Shown: piece by piece, positions 15,980-24,663 of the stretch
How positions within the stretch are numbered: position 1 is the first letter of the stretch
Layout: every line of letters starts with the position of its first letter
Assembly: GCA_017305535.1 (NCBI GenBank)
Contig: JAFKKN010000001.1
Span: forward strand, 169,145-233,144
Source of the DNA: Hyphomicrobiales bacterium
GTDB lineage: Bacteria; Pseudomonadota; Alphaproteobacteria; Rhizobiales; Xanthobacteraceae
Length of the DNA stretch: 64,000 bases
Direction: 5' to 3'
Translations under genes and position numbers: made by a program
The notes under the pieces: generated by a model
What the model was told of the DNA's origin: nothing
Databases searched by the model: none
Seen by the model: only the letters and a program-made list of their open reading frames with translations

Positions 15980-17260
15980 CTAGAGCGGCTCGACGCCGCA
16001 CCATTCGGCGATGAACAGTGCCGTCGCCTTGGTCGATTTTCGCAGCGAGTCGAGATCGACGTATTCGTTGAAGCCGTGCATCGCCGCGCCCGACGCGCCG
16101 AAGCACAGCGCCGGAATGCCGGCGTTGAGGCCGTAGAACCGCGTATCGGTCAGCGCCGTGAAGGCGCGATCCGGCACCGCGCCGCCATAGACCGCGTCGA
16201 ACGCCTTGGCGAACGCCGCTTCCGGCGCCGCCGAGTTGGTCAGTTCATAGCCTTCCGACAGAAAGCCCGACCACTCCACCTGCGGCGGGTTGTTCGACAG
16301 GAAGCGATGGTCGCGCGCGGCATCGGCGATACAGGCCAGAATCTCCTTCTGGCATTCGGCGATCGACCAGCCGGGCAGCACCGCGATCCGGCAATCGACA
16401 TCGCACCACGCCGGCACGCTGGACGCCCAGTCGCCGCCCTTGATGATGCCCGGGTTGAAATTGATCGGGTGATTGACGTCCTTGAAGTGCTTGTCGTTCA
16501 CCGCGCGCTTGTTCCACTCGATTTCGAGTTTCTCCATCGCGTGGATCAGGTGATAGGCGGCCATGATGGCGTTGGAGCCCGCGCCCGCCTCGAACACATG
16601 CACCGGGAAACCGCGCACGCGAATGCGGAACCAGATCACGCCGACCTGCGAGCGGATCATCTCGCCATTGGTCGGCTCCGGAATGAAACAGGCATCGGCG
16701 CGATAGCCGCGCTGAATGGTCGAAAGTGCACCGACGCCGGTGCTCTCCTCCTCGATCACCGACTGAAAGTGAATCCGCGCGGTCGGTTTCAGGCCGGCAG
16801 CCTTGATGGCATCGAGCGCGTAGAGCGCGGCGATGGTGCCGGATTTCATGTCGCACGCGCCGCGACCGTACATTTTGCCGTCCTTGATGGTCGGCTGGAA
16901 CGGCGGCGTCTCCCACATGTCGAGCGGCCCCGCCGGCACCACGTCGCAGTGGCCCTGGATGATCAGCGACTTGCCGGCCTCGGTCGCCGGCCGGTAGGTG
17001 CCGACCACGGTGCGGGCGCGCGAAAAATCATGTTCGATGGGACCGTAGCCGCGCAGATCCTTGAGGTCGTCGAGATTGATGCGCCAGTCGTCGACCTCGT
17101 AGCCACGCGCGCGCAACAGATCGCCGATCAGATCCTGACAAGGCCCTTCCGCGCCGCGCGTACTGGGAATGGCAACGAGTTGCCTGGTGGTTTCCAGTTG
17201 AGCGTCGAAGCCGGCATCGACGGCATCGAGGATACGTTTCTTGTTGTCGTTGGCGCTCAT
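15980..17260 (-). CDS. M20-family deacylase (ArgE/DapE-like)
   Basis: Zinc-dependent amidohydrolase of 426 residues. Metal and catalytic motifs are in order: GHCDVVP (His104, Asp106), GRGACDMKSG (Asp137), EEES (Glu171-Glu172) and a late HGFNEYVD. This is the ArgE/DapE arrangement, acting on N-acyl amino acids such as acetylornithine; the precise substrate is not decided by sequence. ATG 17260 with AGGGGG upstream is the start; the frame runs back into an intergenic repeat (17395-17441) and was not followed. Confidence 0.85.
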   Translation of the reverse strand: MSANDNKKRILDAVDAGFDAQLETTRQLVAIPSTRGAEGPCQDLIGDLLRARGYEVDDWRINLDDLKDLRGYGPIEHDFSRARTVVGTYRPATEAGKSLIIQGHCDVVPAGPLDMWETPPFQPTIKDGKMYGRGACDMKSGTIAALYALDAIKAAGLKPTARIHFQSVIEEESTGVGALSTIQRGYRADACFIPEPTNGEMIRSQVGVIWFRIRVRGFPVHVFEAGAGSNAIMAAYHLIHAMEKLEIEWNKRAVNDKHFKDVNHPINFNPGIIKGGDWASSVPAWCDVDCRIAVLPGWSIAECQKEILACIADAARDHRFLSNNPPQVEWSGFLSEGYELTNSAAPEAAFAKAFDAVYGGAVPDRAFTALTDTRFYGLNAGIPALCFGASGAAMHGFNEYVDLDSLRKSTKATALFIAEWCGVEPL

Positions 17261-17394
17261 GGTTCCCCCTGCTGATTGGCACTGGCGGAATGTTTCATCC
17301 GCTTCTGGTTCCATCAAACCATATTCCGGTGGGGATTGTCGCGGGATATCAGGCCTATCAGAATCGTATGCAGGCCAATCGATTCGGCCTGCCC

Positions 17395-17441
17395 GAGCAT
17401 GATCCCGGAAAGTGGAGACCGGTTTTCGGAGAAGATCATGC
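17395..17441. repeat. Dispersed palindrome, class B (GCATGATC...GATCATGC)
   Basis: Ends are GCATGATC (17397-17404) and GATCATGC (17434-17441); the middle has AAAGTGGAGACCGGTTTTCGG. Near-copies lie at 60827-60875 and, decayed, at 62333-62377. It is in the 250-base gap between the deacylase and the 17511 gene. Confidence 0.75.
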
Positions 17442-17510
17442 AAACGAAAAGTGACCGGTCTGATTCAACGCAGTGGAAACAGACCCTGGACGCTTCAACG
17501 CGGAGGAAAG

Positions 17511-17663
17511 ATGCCCATCAACCGCAATGTGCTGATGTTTATTATCGGCCTGCTCGTCGCTGTCGTCGCCGTGCTCGGCTACAAGCAATATCGGGACAGC
17601 AAGCAGCCGGACGGCGTCCAGATCAACATCGGCAAGGACGGCCTGAAAATCCAGAACAAGTGA
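17511..17663 (+). CDS. Small single-span membrane protein
   Basis: Fifty residues: MPINRN then a hydrophobic helix (VLMFIIGLLVAVVAVLGY) and a short polar tail ending INIGKDGLKIQNK. GGAGG sits 4 bases before the ATG. The stop overlaps the next start as TGATG, so the pair is translated together. Similar tiny membrane proteins are common in this bacterial group; function unknown. Confidence 0.7.
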   Translation: MPINRNVLMFIIGLLVAVVAVLGYKQYRDSKQPDGVQINIGKDGLKIQNK

Positions 17664-17935
17664 TGACTCGCATGCGCCCGTTGAACCTGACGATAATCGG
17701 TATGGGGCTCGGCCTCGCCTGCGGTTTGACGCTCCTGGGGAGCGCCACGCGTGCGCGCGCCGAACAGGTCGCGAGCGAGCGGGATATCGTCAATCTGCGG
17801 CTCGGCCAGCGTATCCAGGTCGACGACGGCACCTGCCCGACCGGCCAGATCAAGGAAGTGACTGGCGCGCAACTCTCCAGCGCCGGCGTGGTCCGCCGCA
17901 TCGTCTGCGTCCCGCGCCAGGGCGCGCGGCGCTGA
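17663..17935 (+). CDS. Small secreted hypothetical protein
   Basis: Ninety residues with a signal peptide (~1-34, cut near ARAEQ). The mature part has two cysteines (GTCPTGQIKEV, RRIVCVP) that could form one disulfide. Its start codon overlaps the stop of the preceding membrane-protein gene, giving a two-gene envelope unit. No known function. Confidence 0.7.
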   Translation: MTRMRPLNLTIIGMGLGLACGLTLLGSATRARAEQVASERDIVNLRLGQRIQVDDGTCPTGQIKEVTGAQLSSAGVVRRIVCVPRQGARR

Positions 17936-17941
17936 CGCCTT

Positions 17942-18100
17942 TCACATCACGGCCATCACCATCGCGGGCGTGGTGCCCGCGAGCGGCGTACCGCTGTAGC
18001 TGAACGTGCCGATGTGGGCCGCATGTTCGGCCGACGACCCTGCCATGCAAGGTCCGACCAGAAACACCGCGAAGGCGAATAAAAAGCTGAACGCGCGCAT
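17942..18100 (-). CDS. Very small secreted protein
   Basis: Fifty-two residues: signal peptide (FSFLFAFAVFLVGPCMAGSS), then SAEHAAHIGTFSYSGTPLAG and a Met-rich end. ATG 18100 has GGGAG six bases upstream. It converges on the 17663 gene with a 6-base gap. Short exported Thr/Ala-rich proteins of this sort are usually hypothetical. Confidence 0.5.
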   Translation of the reverse strand: MRAFSFLFAFAVFLVGPCMAGSSAEHAAHIGTFSYSGTPLAGTTPAMVMAVM

Positions 18101-18302
18101 CTGAGACTCCCGTGTGTTCGACGCCGGCAGCACTGTTCGCTGCTCGTTGCGGCGACCAATAAGCGCCCGGCGTTTCAGACGTTTTGCGTGGGTCGCAGAA
18201 AACGGTGTTGTGGTTCGAGCGATTTGTTTCGCCGCCTCCGCCGCGACGAAACAATTGCCCCTTGCCCATGCCTCACAGGCGGGGCGCGGCAGGCATGTCT
18301 GG

Positions 18303-19715
18303 TCAAGCTGACTGCCGCGCCATGCCCGCCGGTTTGATGTTCTGGTTCAGCCGGAAGAAATTCGTCGGATCGTATTTGGTCTTGAGCGCGAGCAGCCGTG
18401 CGTAGTTCTCGCCGTAAGCCGCTTCAACGCGCTCCATTCCTTCGTCGCCGAGATTGTTGGCGTAAACGCCGCCGGTCGAAAACGGCCGCATCGCCTCCCA
18501 TAACCCGCGGGCCCAGCGAATGCGCGCCGCATCCTCCGCCGGATCGTCCCAGATCGAAATCGGGAAGCAATCGTAAGCGGCATCGCGGTTCACATACGGC
18601 GTTGCGTTCACCGGCACGCGCGCGATCGCGCCGCCGACCTGCTGCAATACAAGCAGCGATTCCGCCGGAGCGGTCGCGTACGACGCCAGCAGCGTGTCGA
18701 TCGCCGCGTCGGATAGCTCGCGCAGGAATTGCGCCTTCCAGTAGTAACGGCGGCCGCGTGGAAAAAGCGCATCGCCAGCGGATTGAATATCCACATAGGA
18801 GCGTGGCCCCATGTCGTCCTGTAACGGTGTGCCATGCGCGCGCAGCGATTTGACGACCCGCTCGCCTTCGTCGATCGGGCCGATGTAGCAGGCCGAAATG
18901 CCGAGCGCCCGCTCGCCCGTCGGCAGGGTCACCAGCGCCGCGTCCAGGCTCAGCTCATCCGGAGCCGACTGCGCAAACGCATGATAGAAGCGCATCGCGT
19001 CGTGGGCGCGATCGTAAGCGTGCACCACCGTGCCGGCCAGCAACATCGGGCCGACCGGGAACAGCCGATATTCAAAAGTCGTGACGATTCCGAAATTGCC
19101 GCCGCCGCCACGAATGGCCCAGAACAGATCCGGATGTTCAGTCGCGCTCGCCCGCAGCAAACGCCCATCCGCCATCACGATTTCGACCGAGATGAGATTG
19201 TCGCAAGACAGGCCATGCTTGCGGCCGAGCTTGCCGAAGCCGCCGCCGAGCGTCAGCCCAGCGATCCCGGTGTCGGCGTTGACGCCCATCGTGGTCGCAA
19301 GGTCGTGCGCCTGTGTTGCCCTATCGAACTCGCCGAGATTGAGGCCTGCCTGCGCCCGAGCCGTTCGCCTGACCGGATCGACCTCGATCCGTTTCATGCG
19401 CGAGAGATCGACGACCAGCCCGCCATCGCAGACCGACGCGCCGCCGATGTTGTGGCCGCCGGAACGCACGGCAACCAGCAGGGACCGCGCCCGCGCGAAA
19501 TTCACTGCCGCCACGACATCGTCGGAGCCGGCGCAATAGACGACCGCGGCCGGGTGGCGGTCGACCATGCCGTTCCAGACCTTCCGCGCCTGATCGTAGG
19601 CCACGTCGCCGGGGACAACCACCTCGCCCCGGACCGCCCCCCTCAGGGCGGCGGTATCGGACGCTTGCAAGGTCCCTTCTCTATCGTGTCGCTCAGTAAG
19701 GCTGGTCACGGTCAT
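18303..19715 (-). CDS. FAD-linked oxidase, berberine-bridge-enzyme/6-hydroxynicotine-oxidase class
   Basis: Protein of 470 residues. The PCMH-type FAD domain is at ~55-230 with RSGGHN (His88, the usual covalent FAD ligand); the C-terminal BBE-type end is YANNLGDEG. The position that carries the second covalent Cys in plant berberine-bridge enzymes is asparagine here (GVNADTG, Asn146), so a mono-covalent flavin is expected. It oxidises an alcohol, sugar or amine with release of hydrogen peroxide; the substrate is unknown. No signal peptide. GGGAGG precedes ATG 19715. It is divergent from a LysR regulator. Confidence 0.87.
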   Translation of the reverse strand: MTVTSLTERHDREGTLQASDTAALRGAVRGEVVVPGDVAYDQARKVWNGMVDRHPAAVVYCAGSDDVVAAVNFARARSLLVAVRSGGHNIGGASVCDGGLVVDLSRMKRIEVDPVRRTARAQAGLNLGEFDRATQAHDLATTMGVNADTGIAGLTLGGGFGKLGRKHGLSCDNLISVEIVMADGRLLRASATEHPDLFWAIRGGGGNFGIVTTFEYRLFPVGPMLLAGTVVHAYDRAHDAMRFYHAFAQSAPDELSLDAALVTLPTGERALGISACYIGPIDEGERVVKSLRAHGTPLQDDMGPRSYVDIQSAGDALFPRGRRYYWKAQFLRELSDAAIDTLLASYATAPAESLLVLQQVGGAIARVPVNATPYVNRDAAYDCFPISIWDDPAEDAARIRWARGLWEAMRPFSTGGVYANNLGDEGMERVEAAYGENYARLLALKTKYDPTNFFRLNQNIKPAGMARQSA

Positions 19716-19809
19716 GGCGGCCTCCCGATTTGCCGCCAAGTGGCGGCGTTGACGGGCGGAAGCGTCTCATGGGGTCCGATTGCTGGCAAAATCGAATTTC
19801 TCAGTCGCC

Positions 19810-19828
19810 AGATGAGCTGAACTCATCT
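19810..19828. promoter_or_regulatory. Candidate LysR operator (T-N11-A inverted repeat)
   Basis: AGATGAG-CTGAA-CTCATCT has perfect 7-base arms and contains the T-N11-A pattern (T19813, A19825) of LysR boxes. It lies 11-30 bases before the LysR start and about 100 bases from the FAD-oxidase start, as expected for control of a divergent gene with autoregulation. Confidence 0.6.
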
Positions 19829-19839
19829 ACGTTCGTGCC

Positions 19840-20748
19840 ATGCGAAAGCTTCCGCCACTGGGGTCCCTTCGCGCCTTCGAGGCCGCCGCAAGGCATATGA
19901 GCTTCCGCAATGCCGCCGATGAACTTGGCGTGACGCCGACGGCAATCAGTCATCAGATCAAGATCCTCGAGGAGATTTGCGGCCAGCCGCTGTTCCGTCG
20001 TCGACCGCGCCCCCTTGAATTGACAAGGGCCGGCGAGCGACTGTTTCCGGCGCTCAGAAGCGGCTTCGACCTGTTTGCGAGCGCGATCGCCACCGCGTCC
20101 CCGCGCGTCAGTCACAAGCGGCTGCGCGTGACCAGTCCCAATGCCTTTGCCAGCCGCTGGCTGGTGCCGCGATTGCCGAGGTGGCGCGAGGCCTATCCAA
20201 AGATTCCATTGGAGATCATCGGCACCGACGCGGTGCTGGATTTGCGGGGCGGAGACGCCGATATCGCCATTCGCTATGCGCGGCGCATGCCGCTCGATCT
20301 GAGCGGCAAGGAGATTTTCCGCGATACGTTTTTCCCGGTGTGCAGTCCGGAACTACTGACGACGGCACGACGGCCGATCAAGCGCGCTGCGGATATTCTG
20401 CACTATCCATTGATCCACTTCGACTGGATGAACCGCGACCGTGACGCGCCGACCTGGTCGCGTTGGCTCGCGATCGCGCGATCGATCGATCCCACCATTC
20501 CCGAAACCAACAAGGCATGGGATTTGAGTTTCAGGGAAGAACTGCACGCCATCGATGCCGTGACCGCCGGTGAAGGCATCGCGATCCTGAGCGATGTGGT
20601 CGTCGGCCGCGAACTCAAGAGCGGCGTTCTCGTCAAGGCGCACGATCTGTCACTGCCGGGCTACGGCTTCTACGTCCTTCACGCCCCGCATCATCCCGAG
20701 CAGCCCAGCATCGAAGCTTTCTCTGCGTGGCTCCGGACCGTTACGTGA
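19840..20748 (+). CDS. LysR-family regulator, GcvA type
   Basis: Protein of 302 residues. The N-terminal helix-turn-helix is SLRAFEAAARHMSFRNAADELGVTPTAISHQIKILEE, ending in PLFRRRPRPLELT; the effector domain (~90-295) is of the GcvA/DsdC type (FASRWLVPRLPRW, DLRGGDADIAIRYA, GEGIAIL). It likely controls the divergent FAD-linked oxidase and itself through the inverted repeat at 19810-19828. ATG 19840 has no strong ribosome site, consistent with low expression. Confidence 0.88.
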   Translation: MRKLPPLGSLRAFEAAARHMSFRNAADELGVTPTAISHQIKILEEICGQPLFRRRPRPLELTRAGERLFPALRSGFDLFASAIATASPRVSHKRLRVTSPNAFASRWLVPRLPRWREAYPKIPLEIIGTDAVLDLRGGDADIAIRYARRMPLDLSGKEIFRDTFFPVCSPELLTTARRPIKRAADILHYPLIHFDWMNRDRDAPTWSRWLAIARSIDPTIPETNKAWDLSFREELHAIDAVTAGEGIAILSDVVVGRELKSGVLVKAHDLSLPGYGFYVLHAPHHPEQPSIEAFSAWLRTVT

Positions 20749-20797
20749 TCTGATCTGCGCGAAAACATCGTTTCGGCGAGGGCGCCGTGCCCTGCAT

Positions 20798-21352
20798 CTA
20801 CTTGAAAAAATCGCCGCACTTCTGCACGGCGGTGTCGCTCGCCCCCCAAGGCATGATCGGCACCGACGAAGTCGAGTTCTTCGGTGAGCCGTCGATCAGC
20901 TTGTCGGAGTAGACCATGTAGACCAGCGTGTTGCGCTTGGCGTCGCAGCCGCGCACGATCTGCATCTTCTTGAAAAACAGCGAGCGGCGCTGGCTGAACA
21001 TGTCTTCGCCCTGCTCCATCTTGGTTTTCGCCTTGAAGCGGATCGGCGCGATCTGGCGGCATGACAGCGAAATATCCGAGACCTGCTCGGCAAGCCCGAG
21101 CCAGCCCTTGAAGCCGCCCTTTTCCGGCACGGTGAAATGGCAGGCGACCCCTTCCACCTCGGGATCGTCAATACCGTAGGTGGCGAGCTTGTCGTTGGGG
21201 CTCATCCACTTGAACACGGTCGATCGCCGGAAGATCAAATCCGGTTCGTCGGCGGCGAAAGCCGACCATGCCGTCAGCAGGGCGAACACCACGACGGCGA
21301 GCCCGATCAATTTCGGGCGAAGCTCCCCGCGCTGCCGTTGACCCGATGCCAT
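20798..21352 (-). CDS. creA: CreA family periplasmic protein
   Basis: Protein of 184 residues with a signal peptide (~1-33, ending SAFAAD). The conserved CreA core is seen: DPEVEGVACHFTVPEKGG, then VSDISLSCRQIGP-like text with paired cysteines, and PIMPWG near the end. CreA is widely conserved and of unknown function despite the cre locus name. GGAG precedes ATG 21352; an ATG ten codons earlier is less likely. Convergent with the LysR gene, 49 bases apart. Confidence 0.85.
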   Translation of the reverse strand: MASGQRQRGELRPKLIGLAVVVFALLTAWSAFAADEPDLIFRRSTVFKWMSPNDKLATYGIDDPEVEGVACHFTVPEKGGFKGWLGLAEQVSDISLSCRQIAPIRFKAKTKMEQGEDMFSQRRSLFFKKMQIVRGCDAKRNTLVYMVYSDKLIDGSPKNSTSSVPIMPWGASDTAVQKCGDFFK

Positions 21353-21541
21353 GAATGTCTCCGTTAACGTAACGCCGCCCATATAGGGTCACCCCCCGTC
21401 CATCGGTAGGGGCGGAAGCCGTTAAGGCAATGTGAGGACATTTACCAGATATTTCGCAGCGGCTGAGATCGGGCAGCAGCGCATGAACTCCGGAGGACTG
21501 TTGCGACACTAACGATCGAAACCCGTATGTAAGGAAGCGTT

Positions 21542-22990
21542 GTGTTGCGTATCGAACAGATTCCTGCCGGGGCGTATGCTGAATTCACGTCTGCGTGCGG
21601 CCGCCCCGCGCTCTGGGCCACGGCCCTTCTCACCTCCGTGATCGTGCTCGGCAGCCTCGCGCCCGCCGTAGCCCTGCCGCAGGATTTCTGGACCGACGAG
21701 ATCATCTATGAACCCGCGCCGCCGCGGCCGGTCGTCCCTCGCCGCCACAAGGCGCCTCGCGCCAAAGTGAAGGAAACCGCGGCACCGACGCGCAAGCCGC
21801 AGCATCCACTGATCGTCGCGGTCTCGATCAAGAATCAGTCGCTGAAAGTTTATGACGCCAACGGTCTGTTCGCCGAAGCGCCGGTGTCCACTGGAATGAC
21901 CGGCCATTCGACGCCGCTCGGCATCTTCAGTGTGATCCAGAAGAACAAGTGGCATCGCTCCAATATCTATAGCGGCGCACCGATGCCTTACATGCAGCGG
22001 CTGACCTGGTCCGGCATCGCCATGCATGCCGGCGCGCTGCCGGGCTATCCCGCCTCGCACGGCTGCATCCGCATGCCGAATCAATTCGCGACGCAGATAT
22101 GGAACTGGACCCGCATGGGCGCGCGCGTCGTGGTCACGTCCGGCGAGGTCAGCCCGGTCGCGTTCGCGCACCCGCTGCTGATCACGCAGAAGCCAACGCC
22201 GCAAGTCGCGCCTCCCGCCGACGCCTCGGTGCCCTCGGCCGACGCCAAGCCCGCCACGCCGGCGTCGCTGATCAACGCGGCCGTCGATGCCGGGAAAAGT
22301 ACGAATGCCACCACGACGGCCATCGCCATCGATCTGAAGGATCTGCGGCCGACGCTGACGCCGCATACCGGCGGCGCAGCCGAGCCGACCACGACCGGCC
22401 TCGCCGCCGACAAGCCAACCAAGGTGGCCGACGCCAGCGCCACGATCGCGCAACCGAGCACGCCGGCCACCCTCATCGATGGCGGCGCTGCGACGTCCGG
22501 CAACGATGCCGCGCCCGCGATTGCCGCTGCTCCGCCCGCGCCGAAGCGCACCGGACCGATCGCCGTCTTCATCAGCGGCAAGGACAGTAAGCTCTACGTC
22601 CGGCAGAACTTCGAGCCGCTGTTCGACGCACCGATCACCGTTGCATCAAGCGACCGCCCGCTCGGCACTCACCTCTTCACCGCGCAACGCGACGGCGACA
22701 AGATGGAAACGTTCCGCTGGTCGGCGATGTCGATGCCGGTCGAGGTGCGATCAAAGGCTGTGAGCCATCATGCCGCCAAGCGGCGGCAGAACATCGGCGC
22801 CATCGACACCGAGCCGACACCGACCACCGACAGCGCGACCGAGGCACTGGATCGCCTGACTATTCCCGCCGAGACCATGACGCGGCTCGCCGAAGCACTC
22901 ACCAGCGGAAGCTCGATCATCGTCTCGGATCAGGCGCTCGATCGCAGTGAAACCGGCCAGGGCACCGACTTCATCGTGCCGCTGCGTTAA
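21542..22990 (+). CDS. L,D-transpeptidase with a degenerate second YkuD-like domain
   Basis: Periplasmic peptidoglycan enzyme of 482 residues; GTG 21542 has AGGAA upstream. After an N-terminal hydrophobic segment (~24-45) and a Pro/Arg-rich stretch, residues ~90-195 form the YkuD domain with MHAG (His162) and SHGCIRM (His173, Cys175). A long Ala/Thr/Pro-rich linker (~200-335) leads to a second copy, ~340-400, beginning VFISGKDSKLYVRQ and resembling VSIKNQSLKVYDAN of the first, but with no HGC motif. Family members form 3-3 cross-links or attach lipoproteins. The C-terminal part may be a binding or structural domain. Confidence 0.85.
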   Translation: MLRIEQIPAGAYAEFTSACGRPALWATALLTSVIVLGSLAPAVALPQDFWTDEIIYEPAPPRPVVPRRHKAPRAKVKETAAPTRKPQHPLIVAVSIKNQSLKVYDANGLFAEAPVSTGMTGHSTPLGIFSVIQKNKWHRSNIYSGAPMPYMQRLTWSGIAMHAGALPGYPASHGCIRMPNQFATQIWNWTRMGARVVVTSGEVSPVAFAHPLLITQKPTPQVAPPADASVPSADAKPATPASLINAAVDAGKSTNATTTAIAIDLKDLRPTLTPHTGGAAEPTTTGLAADKPTKVADASATIAQPSTPATLIDGGAATSGNDAAPAIAAAPPAPKRTGPIAVFISGKDSKLYVRQNFEPLFDAPITVASSDRPLGTHLFTAQRDGDKMETFRWSAMSMPVEVRSKAVSHHAAKRRQNIGAIDTEPTPTTDSATEALDRLTIPAETMTRLAEALTSGSSIIVSDQALDRSETGQGTDFIVPLR

Positions 22991-23111
22991 AGTGTCGGTG
23001 TAGCGCGGCAACGGCGCCATTGCCGCGCCCCGCCGAATCAGCCCCTCTTATGCTGTTTGCGCGGGCGTCACCGCCACGGCTCGCCGCGCCGCCAGCCAAT
23101 CGGAGGGTCCC

Positions 23112-24062
23112 ATGCGCATCGCGGCAGCCTTCATCGTTGCAGGAGCGTTCGTGCTTGGCGCGAACAGTGCCGTGTGGTCGCAAACCGCAGCCACGAAACC
23201 CGCAGCGGCTCCGGCGACGAACGCGGCCACTCCCGCCGCGGCCCCTGCGGCCACGCCCGCACCAGCCACGAAAGCCGCCTGCGCCAATCCGGATGCGCTC
23301 GGCATCAGCCGCATCGTCGAGATCGACACCACCGGCGGGCCGGGCTTCGGCTTCGAGCATTTCAAGCAACTCGACTTCCTGCGCGACAAGGAAGTGGTGC
23401 TGACCTTCGACGACGGCCCGTGGCCGAACAACACGCCCGCGGTGCTGAAGGCGCTGGCCGACCAGTGCACCACCGGAATCTTTTTCGCGATCGGCAAGCA
23501 TGCCACCTACCATCCGGAAATCCTCAAACAGGTTGCAGCCGCGGGCCACACCGTCGGTGCGCATACGTGGTCGCACGCCAACCTGAACGGCAAGAAGATG
23601 ACCGAGCAGGCGGCGAAGGACGAGATCGAGAAAGGTTTTAGCGCGGTGAAGTGGGCGCTCGGCGCCTCGCCCGCGCCGTTCTTCCGCTTCCCGGCGCTTC
23701 AGCATCCGCCGGCGATGGTGACTTATCTCGGCACCCGCAACATCGCGATGTTCTCCTGCGATATCGACTCGTTCGACTTCAAGTCGCGCAACGCCCAGCA
23801 GGTCATCGACACGGTGATGAAGAAGCTGGACAAGCTCGGCAAGGGCATCATCCTGATGCACGACTTCCAGAAGCACACCGCCGAAGCCTTGCCGGAACTG
23901 TTGCGCAGGCTGAAAGCCGGCGGCTACAAGGTGGTGAAGATGCGCGCCAAGGCGCCGGTGGAAACCATCGCGCAGTACGACGAGGAACTGCTCAAGAGCG
24001 TCAAGCTGCCGACCGTCAGCACCCGGCCGATTTCCAGCGTCGTCAAGACGGTGACGGAATAG
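23112..24062 (+). CDS. Polysaccharide deacetylase, secreted
   Basis: Protein of 316 residues with a signal peptide (~1-23) and an Ala/Pro/Thr-rich linker. The NodB-type carbohydrate-esterase-4 domain (~93-300) shows the catalytic and metal motifs TFDDGP (Asp100, Asp101), HTWSH (His151, His155) and FRFPA, with HDFQKHT as the late histidine motif. Such enzymes remove N-acetyl groups from peptidoglycan or related glycans. It follows the L,D-transpeptidase by 121 bases, making a small cell-wall pair. No transmembrane anchor beyond the signal. Confidence 0.88.
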   Translation: MRIAAAFIVAGAFVLGANSAVWSQTAATKPAAAPATNAATPAAAPAATPAPATKAACANPDALGISRIVEIDTTGGPGFGFEHFKQLDFLRDKEVVLTFDDGPWPNNTPAVLKALADQCTTGIFFAIGKHATYHPEILKQVAAAGHTVGAHTWSHANLNGKKMTEQAAKDEIEKGFSAVKWALGASPAPFFRFPALQHPPAMVTYLGTRNIAMFSCDIDSFDFKSRNAQQVIDTVMKKLDKLGKGIILMHDFQKHTAEALPELLRRLKAGGYKVVKMRAKAPVETIAQYDEELLKSVKLPTVSTRPISSVVKTVTE

Positions 24063-24095
24063 CGCGCGTCAAGTTGTGAAAGGGGTATCAGTATC

Positions 24096-24650
24096 GTGAC
24101 GTTGTCGTTGCGTATCGAAGGCTACGTCATCCTGTCCGCCAACGGCATGCTCGCCGATGCCAACCACGTGATGCCGCCCAAACTGAAGTTCGACGGCGAC
24201 CAGCAGTTCTTCAACGATGCGCTCGATAACGCGGACCTCGTGGTCCACGGCCGCAACTCCGGCGAGGAGCAACCTAATTCGCCAAAGCGCACGCGGATCG
24301 TCCTGACGCGCAGCGTGAAAACACTCGCACCCGATCCGTCCAACCCGAAAGCGACGTTGTGGAATCCGGCCGGCGCGCCGTTCGATGCGGCCTGCCAACG
24401 CGCGGGCGTCACCAGCGGCACTGTTGCCATCATCGGCGGCCCGACCGTGTTCGGCCTGTTCCTCGATCGCTTCGATACGTTCTGGCTGTCGTTCGCACCG
24501 CATGTCCGCATTCCCGGCGGCGAGCCGGGCCTGCCCGGCGTCCCCGCCCGCACGCCGCAACAGGTGCTGGCGGCGCATGGACTGCACGCGACAGAGACCC
24601 GCGTCCTCGACGCGGTGAACGACGTCAACGTGACAGCGTGGCGGCGGTGA
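24096..24650 (+). CDS. Dihydrofolate-reductase-fold protein (RibD C-terminal-like)
   Basis: Cytosolic protein of 184 residues from GTG 24096, 33 bases after the deacetylase stop, with AGGGG upstream. EGYVILSANGMLAD at the N-terminus and VAIIGGPTVFGLFLDRFD in the centre match the RibD/DHFR-like reductase fold, which uses NADPH. The usual folate residues are not assignable, so it is not called folA. Substrate unknown. Confidence 0.75.
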   Translation: MTLSLRIEGYVILSANGMLADANHVMPPKLKFDGDQQFFNDALDNADLVVHGRNSGEEQPNSPKRTRIVLTRSVKTLAPDPSNPKATLWNPAGAPFDAACQRAGVTSGTVAIIGGPTVFGLFLDRFDTFWLSFAPHVRIPGGEPGLPGVPARTPQQVLAAHGLHATETRVLDAVNDVNVTAWRR

Positions 24651-24663
24651 CCCCGCGACGAGA

